A stretch of DNA of 64,000 bases from CAXTEJ01 sp964243295 (GTDB taxonomy: Bacteria; Actinomycetota; Actinomycetes; Actinomycetales; Angustibacteraceae): positions 81,537-145,536 of the forward strand of contig CAXTEJ010000003.1 in NCBI GenBank assembly GCA_964243295.1. The letters are read 5' to 3'. Below are positions 1-9,287 of the stretch, one piece after another (position 1 is the first letter of the stretch; each line of letters begins with the position of its first letter). Under the pieces are notes generated by a model. That model was not told the DNA's origin. It searched no databases and saw only the letters and a program-made list of their open reading frames with translations. A program made the position numbers and the translations under genes.

Positions 1-2
1 GC

Positions 3-431
3 GTTGTCGGTGCCGGCTGCCTGCTGGCGTCGTGGCGCCGCGCCCCCGAGGCGCCGACGGCCATCGCGGTGGGAGCCCTGCGCCGCCGCGACGTGCCGTG
101 GTTCGTCGCGAGCGCCGCGGTGGTGGCCCTCGCGGTCACCATGTCCGTGCGGTCGGTGGCCTCGGTCGACGAGCCGCCCGTCGCGATGTCGGTCGGGTCC
201 GAGCGGGGGGCCGGCGTCGACGTCCTGCTGACCTCCGGCGAGGACGCCGGCCCGTACGAGCTGCGCACCCAGGCGGGCGACGGCAACGAGATCAGCTACC
301 CGCTGGTCAGCCTGCGCGCCGGCGTGCCCCTCACGACCACCGTCTTCCTCCCCACGAAGGGCCGCTACGTGATCACCTTGAACAACCCGGGCCAGGACGC
401 TCCGGTCCGCACCCTCACGGTCGACCGGTGA
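3..431 (+). CDS. DUF1616-like membrane protein, C-terminal part
   Basis: The reading frame is open from the left edge, so the true start lies outside the window. The visible 142 residues begin with the end of one hydrophobic segment (VVGAGCLLASW). A short basic loop follows, then a second hydrophobic segment (FVASAAVVALAVTM), and the last 85 residues form an outside beta-rich domain. Such a tail after membrane helices resembles DUF1616 proteins, which often sit beside glycosyltransferases; this assignment is from pattern memory and is moderate. The stop overlaps the GTG of the next glycosyltransferase by 4 bases, so the two are translationally coupled and probably belong to one surface-polysaccharide operon. 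Confidence 0.6.
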   Translation, partial: VVGAGCLLASWRRAPEAPTAIAVGALRRRDVPWFVASAAVVALAVTMSVRSVASVDEPPVAMSVGSERGAGVDVLLTSGEDAGPYELRTQAGDGNEISYPLVSLRAGVPLTTTVFLPTKGRYVITLNNPGQDAPVRTLTVDR

Positions 432-1567
432 CGGGCTCGCGTCCCCGCGTCCTGCAGGTGCTGCAGCGGTTCTTCCCCGAGATCGGCGGCGCCGAGACGC
501 ACGTCGCCGAGGTGGCCGGGCGGATCTCGCGCCACGGTGAGTTCGACGTCACCGTGCTCGCCACCGACCGTTCGGGCAAGCTCCCGCGCTCGCAGACCGT
601 CGACGGGCTGCCGGTGCTGCGCCGGCGGTCCTGGCCGCGCGAGGCCGACCTCTATCTCAGCCCGGGCATCATGCCCGTCATCGCCCGGGGCGGCTGGGAC
701 CTCGTGCACTTCCAGGGGGTCCACACCCTCGTGCCGCCCGTCGGCATGACGGCGGCCCTCGCAGCCCACGTGCCGTACGTGCTGACGTTCCACAGCGGCG
801 GGCACTCCTCGCCGAGCCGGACGGCGGTGCGCAGCACGCAGTGGCGGGTGCTGGCGCCGCTGCTGCGCCGAGCCGACCGCCTCGTGGCCGTCAGCCGCTT
901 CGAGCGCACCCACTTCGCCGCCGCCGCGGGCATCGACCCCGACCGGTTCGTCGTCATCCCCAACGGCGGCGTGCTGCCCCCGACGCCGGCCGACCTGCTG
1001 CCGGTGCCCGGCCGCATCGTCACCAGCGGTCGGCTCGAGCACTACAAGGGCCACCACCGCGCCATCGAGGCGCTGCCGCTGGTGCGCGAGCGGATCCCCG
1101 AGGCCCACCTGGTCATCCTGGGCAGCGGCGGCTACGAGCCGGTGCTGCGAGCACTGGCCGCCGACCTCGCGATCAGCGACGCCGTCACCATCCGCTCGCT
1201 GCCACCCGGCGACCGCTCCGGCATGGCGCGCGAGCTGGCCTCGGCCTGCGTCATGGCGGCGCTGTCCAGCTACGAGGCTCACCCCGTCGGCATCATGGAG
1301 GCGGTGACGCTGGGCCTGCCGGTCGTCGGCTTCGACGTCGCGGGCACCGGTGACCTGGTCGAGGACGGTCTCGTCACCGGGGTGCCGGCCGACGCGTCCA
1401 CCGCCCAGGTGGCTGACGCCCTCGTCCTCGCGCTGCGAGCCGTCCAGGACGCCGGCCCGAGCCGCCACGAGCCACGCCAGCTCGACCTGCCGACCTGGGA
1501 CACCAGCGCCGACGCCCTCGCGCAGGTCTACCGCGAGGTGCTCGCCGAACGGGCGCACCGGTCGTGA
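428..1567 (+). CDS. GT4-type glycosyltransferase
   Basis: This 379-aa retaining glycosyltransferase probably transfers a sugar from a nucleotide donor to a growing cell-surface glycan at the cytoplasmic face. The N-terminal Rossmann half opens with VLQVLQRFFPEIGGAETHV, the usual GT4 glycine-rich acceptor loop. The C-terminal half has GRLEHYKGH and the EX7E motif at Glu283 and Glu291 (SSYEAHPVGIMEA). I chose GTG 428 because it overlaps the previous stop (GTGA) and puts the GT4 N-terminus at residue 6; the frame upstream is not coding-like. The stop overlaps the start of the next glycosyltransferase. Donor and acceptor cannot be read from sequence. Confidence 0.9.
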   Translation: MTGSRPRVLQVLQRFFPEIGGAETHVAEVAGRISRHGEFDVTVLATDRSGKLPRSQTVDGLPVLRRRSWPREADLYLSPGIMPVIARGGWDLVHFQGVHTLVPPVGMTAALAAHVPYVLTFHSGGHSSPSRTAVRSTQWRVLAPLLRRADRLVAVSRFERTHFAAAAGIDPDRFVVIPNGGVLPPTPADLLPVPGRIVTSGRLEHYKGHHRAIEALPLVRERIPEAHLVILGSGGYEPVLRALAADLAISDAVTIRSLPPGDRSGMARELASACVMAALSSYEAHPVGIMEAVTLGLPVVGFDVAGTGDLVEDGLVTGVPADASTAQVADALVLALRAVQDAGPSRHEPRQLDLPTWDTSADALAQVYREVLAERAHRS

Positions 1568-2751
1568 CCACGACCCCCGGCAGCGGGCCAGCGGGCCGGC
1601 TGCGCGTCGTCCACGTCATCACGACGCTCACGACGGGCGGCGCCGAGCGCCAGCTCGAGCTGCTGGTGGGCTACTCGCGCAACGACTCGGCGACCGTGGC
1701 CCTCTACGAGGCGGGCACCGTCGGCGAGGCCATGCGGGCGCGCGGCGACCGCGTGGAGGTGCTCGGGATGGCGGGGTGGCGCAAGGTCGCGGCGGTGCTG
1801 CGCCTGGCCTTCGTGCTGCGCCGCTACCGGCCGGACGTCGTGCACGTGCACCTGCTCTCGGCCCAGCTGTGGGGGCTGCCCGCGGCCCGTCTGGCAGGCG
1901 TGCCCGTCGTCGTGTCGAGCGAGCACTCGCTCATGGACACCACCATCGAGGGCCGCCCGCTGACGCCGCTGCTGCTGCGGATCTACCTCGGGCTCGAGCG
2001 CCTCGCCACCCACACCGTCGCCGTCTCCGACGCGACGGCCCGGCGGCTCGTCGCGCGGGGCGTCGCACCGCACCGGATCACGGTGGTGGACAACGGGATC
2101 GACGTGGCGGGGCTCGCCTTCGACGCAGCCGCCCGGGCACGGGTGCGCGCCGAGCTCGCCATCGCACCCGATGCGCTGGTCGTCGGGGCCGTCGGCCGCC
2201 TCGACCCCGTCAAGCGGATGGACGAGGTGCTCGCCGCCGCGGCCCCACTCCTGCGCGAGCGCGACGCCGTGCTCGTCGTCGCCGGGGCGGGTTCGCTGCT
2301 GCCGCAGCTGCAGGCCCAGGCCGCTGACCTGGGCGTCAGCGACCACGTTCGGTTCGTCGGCGCCCGCGCCGACGTCGCGGGCGTGCTGAGCGCCATGGAC
2401 GTCATGCTGAGCGCCTCGCGGGACGAGACGTTCGGCATGGCCGTCGTCGAGGGCCTGCTGTCGGGGCTGCACGTCGCCTACGTGCAGTGCCCGGCGCTGG
2501 ACGAGCTGGGTTCCCCCGTGGCCACCGCGCACGCGGTGCCGCTCGGCAGGCACGGCGGTGGCGCAGCTGCCGAGCCCTCGGCCGACGAGGCGGTCGCGGC
2601 GCTGCGCGCGGTGCTGCACACCATGGTCGACGCCGTGGGCCCTCACCGGCCGCCCGCGGACGTGGCGCTCGCCGCCCGCTACGGTGCCGCCGACGCGGCA
2701 GCACGCGTCGACGCGCTCTACGAGCGGCTGCGCGACGGCACGACCGCGTAG
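1564..2751 (+). CDS. GT4-type glycosyltransferase
   Basis: This 395-aa GT-B fold protein is coupled to the upstream glycosyltransferase by a 4-base GTGA overlap. The N-terminal motif is VVHVITTLTTGGAERQLE. The C-terminal donor half has GRLDPVKRMDEVL and the EX7E pair at Glu288 and Glu296 (SRDETFGMAVVEG). There is no signal peptide or membrane helix, so it acts at the inner face of the membrane. Its closest look-alikes are glycosyltransferases of exopolysaccharide and lipopolysaccharide-type clusters. The substrate is unknown. About 100 bases separate it from the next gene, a secreted hydrolase that may share its promoter. Confidence 0.9.
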   Translation: MTTTPGSGPAGRLRVVHVITTLTTGGAERQLELLVGYSRNDSATVALYEAGTVGEAMRARGDRVEVLGMAGWRKVAAVLRLAFVLRRYRPDVVHVHLLSAQLWGLPAARLAGVPVVVSSEHSLMDTTIEGRPLTPLLLRIYLGLERLATHTVAVSDATARRLVARGVAPHRITVVDNGIDVAGLAFDAAARARVRAELAIAPDALVVGAVGRLDPVKRMDEVLAAAAPLLRERDAVLVVAGAGSLLPQLQAQAADLGVSDHVRFVGARADVAGVLSAMDVMLSASRDETFGMAVVEGLLSGLHVAYVQCPALDELGSPVATAHAVPLGRHGGGAAAEPSADEAVAALRAVLHTMVDAVGPHRPPADVALAARYGAADAAARVDALYERLRDGTTA

Positions 2752-2850
2752 CGCAGCCTCCGCGTCCAAGCCGCTGGCTGGCGTTGGGCCGAACGGGTGA
2801 CGGCGTGACGCGGTGGTCAAGGGGAGTCACCGCGCCCCGAAGACCCCACG

Positions 2851-4518
2851 GTGACCCTTCCCGTGCTCTCCAGGAGCGTGCGCCGGCTGGCGTCCTCGCT
2901 CGTCGTCGGCTGCGTCGTGACCGCTGTCTCGCTCAGCGTCGTGCAGGGGGCGTCGGCGCAGGCGCTCGAGCGCGCCGTCCCGGCCGCGGGGACGGCGGTC
3001 AGCTCCTCGCCCACCGCGTCGCTCACCGCGGTCGCCACGGGCGGGGCGAAGGCCGACGCACAGGCGACAGCAGTGAAGTCCAAGCCCAAGCCCAAGCCCA
3101 AGCCGAAGCCCAAGCCGAGACCCGCGCCGGCGCCCCGCGTCGCGGTGGACGCCACGTCCCCGTACGTGCAGCGGGTCGGTCGCGACCTCAACCTGCGCGG
3201 CGCGAAGTTCCGGTTCACCGGCAGCAACATGTACTGGCTGGCGCTGGACGACAACGTGCGTGACGCGAGCGGCCAGCCGACGTACCCGACGAGGTACCGC
3301 ATCGACGACGCCATGGCCACGGCCTCGGCGGCCGGGGGCACGGTCGTGCGGGCGTGGGCCAACACCGTCGGGTGCGCCCGCTGCATCGAGCCCTCGCTGG
3401 GCCAGTTCAACGACGCGGCGTTCGCAGGCCTCGACTACGCCGTGGCCTCGGCCGCGCGCAACGGTCAGCGGATGGTGCTCAGCCTGGTCGACAACTGGGA
3501 CTACTACCACGGCAGCAAGCTCACCTACACCCGCTGGCGGGGCAAGCCGGAGTCGGCGTTCTTCTCCGACCAGCAGGTCATCGGCGACTACAAGCAGTTC
3601 ATCAGCCGCGTCACCTCGCACGTCAACCCCTGGACGGGACTGGCCTACCGCGACGACCCGACCATCATGGCGTGGGAGACCGGCAACGAGATGTGGTGCC
3701 AGACCTGCTCCGGCAACTTCTGGGACGGGAGCTGGACCAAGGCCGTGGCCGACCACATCAAGTCGGTCGCGCCTCGCCAGCTGGTCGTCGACGGCCACGG
3801 CACCGACCCCGCGTGCACCAGCGGCTGCCTGCACGAGCCGTCGCTCGACCTCGCCTCGGTCGACCTGGTCGACGACCACTTCTACCCGATGAACACCGCC
3901 CGGGTGCTGACGTCGTCCGCCACGGCGGCCCGGCACGGCAAGGGCTACCTGATCGGCGAGTACGACTGGGCGAACACCCGGGGCGGCAACAGCCTCGGCT
4001 CGTTCCTGCAGACCATCGAGGCCAACCCCGTCAGCGGCGACCTGCTTTGGGCGATCATCCCGCACGCCGACACGACGGGCTTCGTCAACCACGACGACGG
4101 GTTCCAGATGTTCTTCCCCGGGCGCACCCCCGACCAGGTCTCCCGGGCCCGGCAGCTGGTGAACCACGCCGCGGTCATGTCCGGCCGCAGCGCCGCGACG
4201 ATCCTCGCCCGCCCGGTCGGGCAGCCCGTGATCGCCACCGCGTCCCGCAGCGGGTCGGGCGCGGCCCTCACCTGGCAGGGCGTCGCGGGGGCGGCGGCGT
4301 ACGAGGTGGCGCGGACGGACGGCACGAGCGGATGGGCCACCTGGACGACGGTCGCGCGGGTCGACGACCACCAGGTCATGTGGGGCGCCACCTGGACCGA
4401 CACCAGCTCGATCGCGGGCAGCGGCGCGCAGGCCACCTACCGCGTGCGGGCGGTCAGCCTCAGCGGGGCCGCCGGCGCGTGGTCGGCCACGGTGGTGGCT
4501 GCACCCGCCGGGTCGTGA
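2851..4518 (+). CDS. Secreted GH5-like (mannanase-type) glycoside hydrolase
   Basis: This is a 555-aa exported hydrolase. Residues 1-37 are a signal peptide ending near GASAQA. Residues 76-97 are a lysine-proline linker made of near-identical hexanucleotides (AAGCCC). The TIM-barrel domain starts at about residue 105 (LRGAKFRFTGSNMYWLA, typical of GH5 endo-mannanases). The acid/base is Glu280 in WETGNEMW and the nucleophile is Glu370 in LIGEYDW. A fibronectin-III-like domain (about residues 455-555) ends the protein. Lying between glycosyltransferase genes, it probably trims or remodels the polysaccharide they make; that is inference. GTG 2851 gives a normal basic signal peptide. Confidence 0.85.
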   Translation: MTLPVLSRSVRRLASSLVVGCVVTAVSLSVVQGASAQALERAVPAAGTAVSSSPTASLTAVATGGAKADAQATAVKSKPKPKPKPKPKPRPAPAPRVAVDATSPYVQRVGRDLNLRGAKFRFTGSNMYWLALDDNVRDASGQPTYPTRYRIDDAMATASAAGGTVVRAWANTVGCARCIEPSLGQFNDAAFAGLDYAVASAARNGQRMVLSLVDNWDYYHGSKLTYTRWRGKPESAFFSDQQVIGDYKQFISRVTSHVNPWTGLAYRDDPTIMAWETGNEMWCQTCSGNFWDGSWTKAVADHIKSVAPRQLVVDGHGTDPACTSGCLHEPSLDLASVDLVDDHFYPMNTARVLTSSATAARHGKGYLIGEYDWANTRGGNSLGSFLQTIEANPVSGDLLWAIIPHADTTGFVNHDDGFQMFFPGRTPDQVSRARQLVNHAAVMSGRSAATILARPVGQPVIATASRSGSGAALTWQGVAGAAAYEVARTDGTSGWATWTTVARVDDHQVMWGATWTDTSSIAGSGAQATYRVRAVSLSGAAGAWSATVVAAPAGS

Positions 4519-4527
4519 TCTGCGGTC

Positions 4528-4548
4528 CCGGGTGCGGGCCGCACCCGG
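4528..4548 (+). terminator. Hairpin after GH5 gene
   Basis: A perfect 9-base stem (CCGGGTGCG paired with CGCACCCGG) with a 3-base loop starts 10 bases after the hydrolase stop. No T tract follows, as is common in high-GC actinomycetes. It may end or attenuate the upstream transcript before the next glycosyltransferase. Confidence 0.5.
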
Positions 4549-4611
4549 CTGAGGCACGATCGTGGCAGGCGGGGCCCGTGCGCACCCGAGCGTGCGACGA
4601 GGCGTGAGGCG

Positions 4612-5751
4612 ATGAGCAGGTCCGAGCAGTCCGGCGCGCAGTCGCCGGAGGTGGCCGCCGGAGACGAGCGGCCGCGGTTGGTGCTGTTGTCGCGCGGCGA
4701 CGCGCTGACGCCGCATCTGCTGGGAGCGTTGCGAGAGAAGTACTCCGTGGATGCGCTGCTCGACGGTATCGATCTGACGACGTCCCAGCGGCTCGCTGTG
4801 GCCCTGAACACGTTCCGGCCCAACCGGTCCCGCTGGGCCGAGCGGTACTTCAAGAGCGATCTGGGCTTTCGGTTGCGCAGTGCCAACGCGTCGGCGCGCC
4901 TTCGGGAGCACGGCGCGCCCGAGGCGGCGGTGCTGCAGGTGCACGCGCTCTTCGAGGTGCACCCGCCGTCGGCCATCATCTACGTCGACTGCACCCACCG
5001 GCAGTCCGCAGAGCTGTGGCCGGCATGGAACCCGTTGCAGGGGAACGCACTGCACCGGTGGTACGAGCGTGAGCGCCAGCAGTACCAGGACGCTGCCCAC
5101 CTGTTCGCCTTCTCCGACTGGACCCGTCGGTCGCTGGTCGACGACTACGGCGTCGACGAGGATCGGGTGACGGTCGTGGGCATCGGCGCGAACTTCCCCG
5201 TCACGGCCCGCGTCGCGCGCCTGCCCGACAGCGCGCCGACGATCCTCATGGTGGGCAACGACTTCGTGCGCAAGGGTGGCCTCGTGCTGCTGGAGGCCTT
5301 CGAGGCGGTGCGCGAGCGGATGCCGGCGGCGCGGCTGGTGCTGGCCGGCACCACCCCGCCGGTGAGGTCGTTCCCGGACGGGGTCGAGGTGCACGGGCGG
5401 GTGCACGACCGCGCACGCGTGGCCGAGCTGTTCGCTGACGCCGACGTCTTCGCGATGCCCTCCTACTTCGACCCGCTGCCGCACGCCGTGCTCGAGGCGA
5501 TGAGCCAGGCGCTGCCCGTCGTGGCGGCGAACGTGTGCGCCATGCCCGAGCTGGTGCAGGACGGCGTCACCGGGCACCTGGTCGAAGGCGGCGATCCCGC
5601 AGGGCTCGCCGACGCGCTCGTGAGAGTCTTGACCTCACCCGGACGCGGTGCCGACCTGGGACGCCAGGGTCAGCTGCGGATGAGGGAGGCTTTCGGGTGG
5701 GAGCACGTGGTGGAAAGGATGTCGCCCGTGCTCGACCAGCTGCTCACCTGA
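4612..5751 (+). CDS. GT4-type glycosyltransferase
   Basis: This is a 379-aa GT-B protein. The C-terminal half is clear: PTILMVGNDFVRKGG for the donor-domain start and MPSYFDPLPHAVLEAM for the catalytic region. Glu295 is the second acidic residue of the usual EX7E pair, and the first position is Asp287. The N-terminal half (residues 20-170) is less typical and has no glycine-rich GGAE loop, so the acceptor may be unusual. The codon mix in the first 300 bases is less biased than in its neighbours. Its end overlaps the proposed start of the next exported hydrolase by 55 bases. Confidence 0.85.
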   Translation: MSRSEQSGAQSPEVAAGDERPRLVLLSRGDALTPHLLGALREKYSVDALLDGIDLTTSQRLAVALNTFRPNRSRWAERYFKSDLGFRLRSANASARLREHGAPEAAVLQVHALFEVHPPSAIIYVDCTHRQSAELWPAWNPLQGNALHRWYERERQQYQDAAHLFAFSDWTRRSLVDDYGVDEDRVTVVGIGANFPVTARVARLPDSAPTILMVGNDFVRKGGLVLLEAFEAVRERMPAARLVLAGTTPPVRSFPDGVEVHGRVHDRARVAELFADADVFAMPSYFDPLPHAVLEAMSQALPVVAANVCAMPELVQDGVTGHLVEGGDPAGLADALVRVLTSPGRGADLGRQGQLRMREAFGWEHVVERMSPVLDQLLT

Positions 5752-6899
5752 GCCGCAGGGCGCGGCACGTGGCCGCGCCGGCTGTCGCCGTGCTGCTGGC
5801 CGCGACGCTCGGCGGGTGCGGCGGCGGCGCCCAGGACGCTTTCGTCACGCGGGCCGGTGAAGCGTTCGCCGTGGCGGGCAAGCCGTTCCGGTTCGTCGGC
5901 TACAACCTCTACGACGCCGCGGCGTCGGACATCTACTCCTGCTCACCCGCCACGCGGCTGAGCGTCCTGGCGCTGACCGACCTGCTGCGCACCGCTCACG
6001 ACGAGGGCGGCGCCACGGTGCTGCGCTTCTGGGCCTACCAGACCTACACCGACGACGGCCGCGACTTCACCGGCGTCGACCGGGTGATCGCGGCCGCGCG
6101 CGAGGTGGGGATGCGCGTGCTGCCGGTGCTCGAGGACGGGCCGGGCGACTGCTCCACCGGCGAGCCAGGTACGTCGCTCGCGGAGTACCCCGGCGACGCG
6201 TGGTTCACCGAGGGCTACAAGGTGCCCTACGGGTCGGCCCGGATGTCGTTCCGCGACTACGCCCGCGTCGTCGCCGAGCACTACCGCGACGAGCCGACGA
6301 TCCTCGGCTGGATGATGGTGAACGAGGCCGAGACGCAGGCCAGGGTCGACGGCCGGCCGGTCCTCGCCGACTTCGCCCGCGACGTCAGCGGGGTCATCAA
6401 GGCCGTCGACAGCCGTCACCTGGTGACGCTGGGCACGCAGGCCAACGGGGCCCCGGGGGCCAGCGGCCAGGACTTCGCGACCGTCTACAGCGAGCCGGGT
6501 CTGGACTTCGCGGAGGTGCACGACTGGGGCCGCTACGGCTCGGACGACGAGGCCATGCCCGGCGCCGAGGCCGGCGGGCGCCTCCCCGACGCCTCGTCGC
6601 CCGAGTGCACCGACCCCGCTGCCAAGATCGCGTGCTCGTTCTCGTTCGCTCCGGGTCTCGGCAAGCCGCTGGTGGTTGGTGAGGCGGGCATCACCGCCGA
6701 GGACGAGGCCGGACGACGGCGCCGGGCCGACCTCATCGGGGCCAAGGCGAGGGCCGCCTTCGCCGCCGGTGCCGACGGGTACCTGGTCTGGCACCTGAAC
6801 ACCGCAGCCACGGACGGCTACGACGTCATCCCGGCGCGGCGCGACCCGCTGCTGACCACGTTGGCCGCCGTCGCAGCCGAGCTGGACCCCGAGGAATGA
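5697..6899 (+). CDS. GH5-like glycoside hydrolase, putative lipoprotein
   Basis: A roughly 400-aa exported hydrolase with a TIM-barrel like the other GH5 protein in this region (GKPFRFVGYNLYDAA). The acid/base is Glu210 (MMVNEAE) and the nucleophile is Glu329 (VVGEAGI). I chose GTG 5697 because AGGGAGG lies 7 bases upstream and the start supplies a basic n-region (LSRRARH) before the hydrophobic stretch. That stretch ends in LGGC, a lipobox with Cys41 as the likely lipidated residue. GTG 5769 is possible but would leave no basic residues. The reading frame overlaps the end of the glycosyltransferase before it. Paired with the first GH5 protein, it suggests processing of a mannan-like or related beta-glycan. 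Confidence 0.8.
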   Translation: MGARGGKDVARARPAAHLSRRARHVAAPAVAVLLAATLGGCGGGAQDAFVTRAGEAFAVAGKPFRFVGYNLYDAAASDIYSCSPATRLSVLALTDLLRTAHDEGGATVLRFWAYQTYTDDGRDFTGVDRVIAAAREVGMRVLPVLEDGPGDCSTGEPGTSLAEYPGDAWFTEGYKVPYGSARMSFRDYARVVAEHYRDEPTILGWMMVNEAETQARVDGRPVLADFARDVSGVIKAVDSRHLVTLGTQANGAPGASGQDFATVYSEPGLDFAEVHDWGRYGSDDEAMPGAEAGGRLPDASSPECTDPAAKIACSFSFAPGLGKPLVVGEAGITAEDEAGRRRRADLIGAKARAAFAAGADGYLVWHLNTAATDGYDVIPARRDPLLTTLAAVAAELDPEE

Positions 6900-6918
6900 C
6901 CGGCGGGCCGAGCAGCCC

Positions 6919-8214
6919 CTACTGCCTCACCGCAGCGGTCGTGCCGGCCGTCGCAGCGCTCGCGGTCACCCACGTCTCGCGGCCGACGCCGCGCAGGACG
7001 CTCTCGTAGGCCGCGACGCTGGTCGCCCAGCTGTGGGGGTCGGCGTAGCGCCAGCGGCCCTGCGCCGGCAGCGCCGCCAGCGCGTCGCGCAGCGCCGGTA
7101 CGTCGGCGACCGGGACGAACCGGGTGCCCTCGTAGCCGGAGGCCGCCTCGACCAGACCTCCGACCTCGGTCACGACCACGGGCAGGCCGGCGCTCATCGC
7201 GATGTGCAGCGGACCCGACGACGACGAGCGACGGTAGGGGAGCACCACGGCGTCGGCGGCCGCGAAGTAGCGGGCGACCTCGGCGTCCTCGACGTAGCGG
7301 TTGTCGACGACGATGCGGTCGCGCGCCGGGGAGGTGCGCACCGCGTCGAGCGGGGCGTCCCAGCCCTCCCAGGTCTCGCCCACGATGTGCAGGCGCATCC
7401 GGTCGAGCAGCTCGCGGGGCAGTGACGAGAACGCGGCGACGAGGTCCTCCACGCCCTTGTACGGGCGGATCACACCGAAGTACAGCAGCTCGAAGCAGTC
7501 GTCGTCGCGGTCCTCAGGCGTCCGCACCCGACCGGTGGTCACCGCCGCCGCGGCCGCCAGCTCGGCGCTCCCGTCGTCCGCACCGACGGCAGCCGCGTCG
7601 CTCACCGGGTCAGCGAGCACGTGGTCGTAGGGGCCGTGCGGCACGACCGTGACCGCTGCCGGATCGAGCCCGTAGGCCTTGCGCAGCAGCTCGAGGTCGT
7701 ACTGGGAGTGCACGACGTGCGCGTCGACGCGGCGCATCAGCAGCCGCATCGCCTTGCGCACGTAGCGGACCACGCCGGGGATGCGTGCCTCGCCGGTGTC
7801 CTGCACCTCGTGCCACTCCATGACCACGGTGGCCCCGCTCCGCCGTGCGGCGACAGCAAGGGCCAGGAAGCTGTGCAGCACCGCGCCGGTCCACCACTGC
7901 AGCACCAGGACGTCGGGTCGCTCCGCGCGCAGGAAGCGCAGGGCACGCACCATCGTGGCGCCCCAGTACCAGTCGACGCCGTCCATCACGCGCACGCGCG
8001 GGTCGTAGGTCAGGTCGTTGACCTTGCGCCCCACCCGTCGCCGTCCGGGGTAGAGGACCTTCGGCACCAGACCCCGCATCAGGATCACGCTGGTGGGCGT
8101 GACCTCGGCGAGGGCGTTGGTGAGCCGGCAGGTGTAGTAGCTGATGCCGGAGGTGAACCGCCACCCCGAGCCCACGACGACGACCCGCGGCGAGCGGGAC
8201 GGGTGCTCGGTCAC
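6919..8214 (-). CDS. GT4-type glycosyltransferase
   Basis: This 431-aa GT-B protein runs against the preceding genes, with stops 20 bases apart. The N-terminal loop is VVVVGSGWRFTSGISYY and the donor half contains LLYFGVIRPYKGVEDL. The usual EX7E pair is missing: at that place it reads LPYRRSSSSGPLHIAMSAG, so the catalytic acidic residue is replaced, as in some divergent GT4 enzymes. It starts with GTG and overlaps the stop of the GT2 gene upstream on the same strand by 4 bases, so the two form a small operon. Substrate unknown. Confidence 0.85.
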   Translation of the reverse strand: MTEHPSRSPRVVVVGSGWRFTSGISYYTCRLTNALAEVTPTSVILMRGLVPKVLYPGRRRVGRKVNDLTYDPRVRVMDGVDWYWGATMVRALRFLRAERPDVLVLQWWTGAVLHSFLALAVAARRSGATVVMEWHEVQDTGEARIPGVVRYVRKAMRLLMRRVDAHVVHSQYDLELLRKAYGLDPAAVTVVPHGPYDHVLADPVSDAAAVGADDGSAELAAAAAVTTGRVRTPEDRDDDCFELLYFGVIRPYKGVEDLVAAFSSLPRELLDRMRLHIVGETWEGWDAPLDAVRTSPARDRIVVDNRYVEDAEVARYFAAADAVVLPYRRSSSSGPLHIAMSAGLPVVVTEVGGLVEAASGYEGTRFVPVADVPALRDALAALPAQGRWRYADPHSWATSVAAYESVLRGVGRETWVTASAATAGTTAAVRQ

Positions 8215-9113
8215 GCACCCTCCTGGCGGCCGTGGCTCGCGCTCACGTCCTGCTCGAAGGCGGTGAGGTCGATGTAGTCGGGGCGGGCGGTGCCGGTACC
8301 GTGCGCCTCGTGCACGGGGTGCTCGACAGCCTCGTCGTGCACCATCGCGGAGGGCCCGACCGCCTCGGCCGCAGGCACCACGGCGTCACGCAGGCGCCGC
8401 CGCAGCCGCTCGCTGACGATCGTGCGCAGCACGCGGGCACCGTCGCGGAAGGTGTTGAGGTTGCTCGAGCCGTGGATGCGCTCCAGCTCGACGCTGGGCA
8501 CCTCGGTGATCGACAGGCCCGCAGCCGCGACGCGGCAGTTGATCATCGTCTCGACCTCGAAGCCGTCGCCCCACCGCGGTCGGGTGCCCGACGACGCGGG
8601 CAGACCCAGCACCGGGAGCACGTCGCGCCAGAAGGCGTTGTAGCCGTAGCACAGGTCGGTGTAGCGCGAGCGGAACAGCAGGTTGGTCACGAGCGTGAGC
8701 CCGCGGTTGCCGAGGTCGCGCAGGATCGTGATGTCCTCGCTGCCCCCGGTGGCGAGCACGCGGCTGCCCTTGGCGAAGTCGGCGCCGCTGCGCAGGGCGC
8801 CGACGAAGGCGTCGAGCTCGCTGGCGGCGGCCGAGCCGTCGGCGTCGAACATGACGATGACGTCGCCGGTCGCCGCCTCGAAACCGGCCGCGAGCGCGTT
8901 GCCCTTGCCCCTGCGGGTCTGCTGGACGAAGATCGCGTCCGGCCGCACCCGGCGCACCACCTCGGCGGTGTCGTCGACCGAGTGGCCGTCGATCACCACG
9001 ATCTGGTGGACGTCGGGCAGCTCGGGAAGCACCAGCTCGAGGTTGCGGGCCTCGTTGCGGGCCGGCACGACGATGGTGATCGAAGGAACAGCAGGACGGT
9101 GTGCTTGGGGCAT
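8211..9113 (-). CDS. GT2 glycosyltransferase (dolichyl-phosphate-sugar synthase type)
   Basis: This is a 300-aa GT-A fold protein. The nucleotide-binding start is ITIVVPARNEARNLELVLPE. RRGKGNAL is the usual signature of polyprenyl-phosphate sugar synthases, and the DXD motif is DADGS. No membrane helices are visible after residue 230, unlike longer family members. It probably loads a sugar onto a lipid carrier used by glycosyltransferases in this region; the sugar is unknown. It is the first gene of a two-gene minus-strand operon. Confidence 0.85.
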   Translation of the reverse strand: MPQAHRPAVPSITIVVPARNEARNLELVLPELPDVHQIVVIDGHSVDDTAEVVRRVRPDAIFVQQTRRGKGNALAAGFEAATGDVIVMFDADGSAAASELDAFVGALRSGADFAKGSRVLATGGSEDITILRDLGNRGLTLVTNLLFRSRYTDLCYGYNAFWRDVLPVLGLPASSGTRPRWGDGFEVETMINCRVAAAGLSITEVPSVELERIHGSSNLNTFRDGARVLRTIVSERLRRRLRDAVVPAAEAVGPSAMVHDEAVEHPVHEAHGTGTARPDYIDLTAFEQDVSASHGRQEGA

Positions 9114-9287
9114 GAGGATCCCTTGGGTGGCTGACAGAAGGGGACGACGCCGTCGTCGTCAGTCGGTGGTTCGACGGACCAGAGCCGCGGTCGAACAGGT
9201 CCAATCATGAGGTGTTTCGGGCCCGCACCAGGTGCGGATTGGACGATCGGCCACATCTCTGAGGTTTTTCTCGTGCGACGGACTAAC

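Noticed and set aside
365..1558. Long open frame on the minus strand across the first glycosyltransferase
   Set aside because: Arises from high GC content; the product is His/Gly/Arg-rich with no family motif and lies opposite a clear gene.
2827..5577. 916-codon minus-strand frame across the GH5 and glycosyltransferase genes
   Set aside because: Opposite real genes on the plus strand; composition is biased and no motif is seen.
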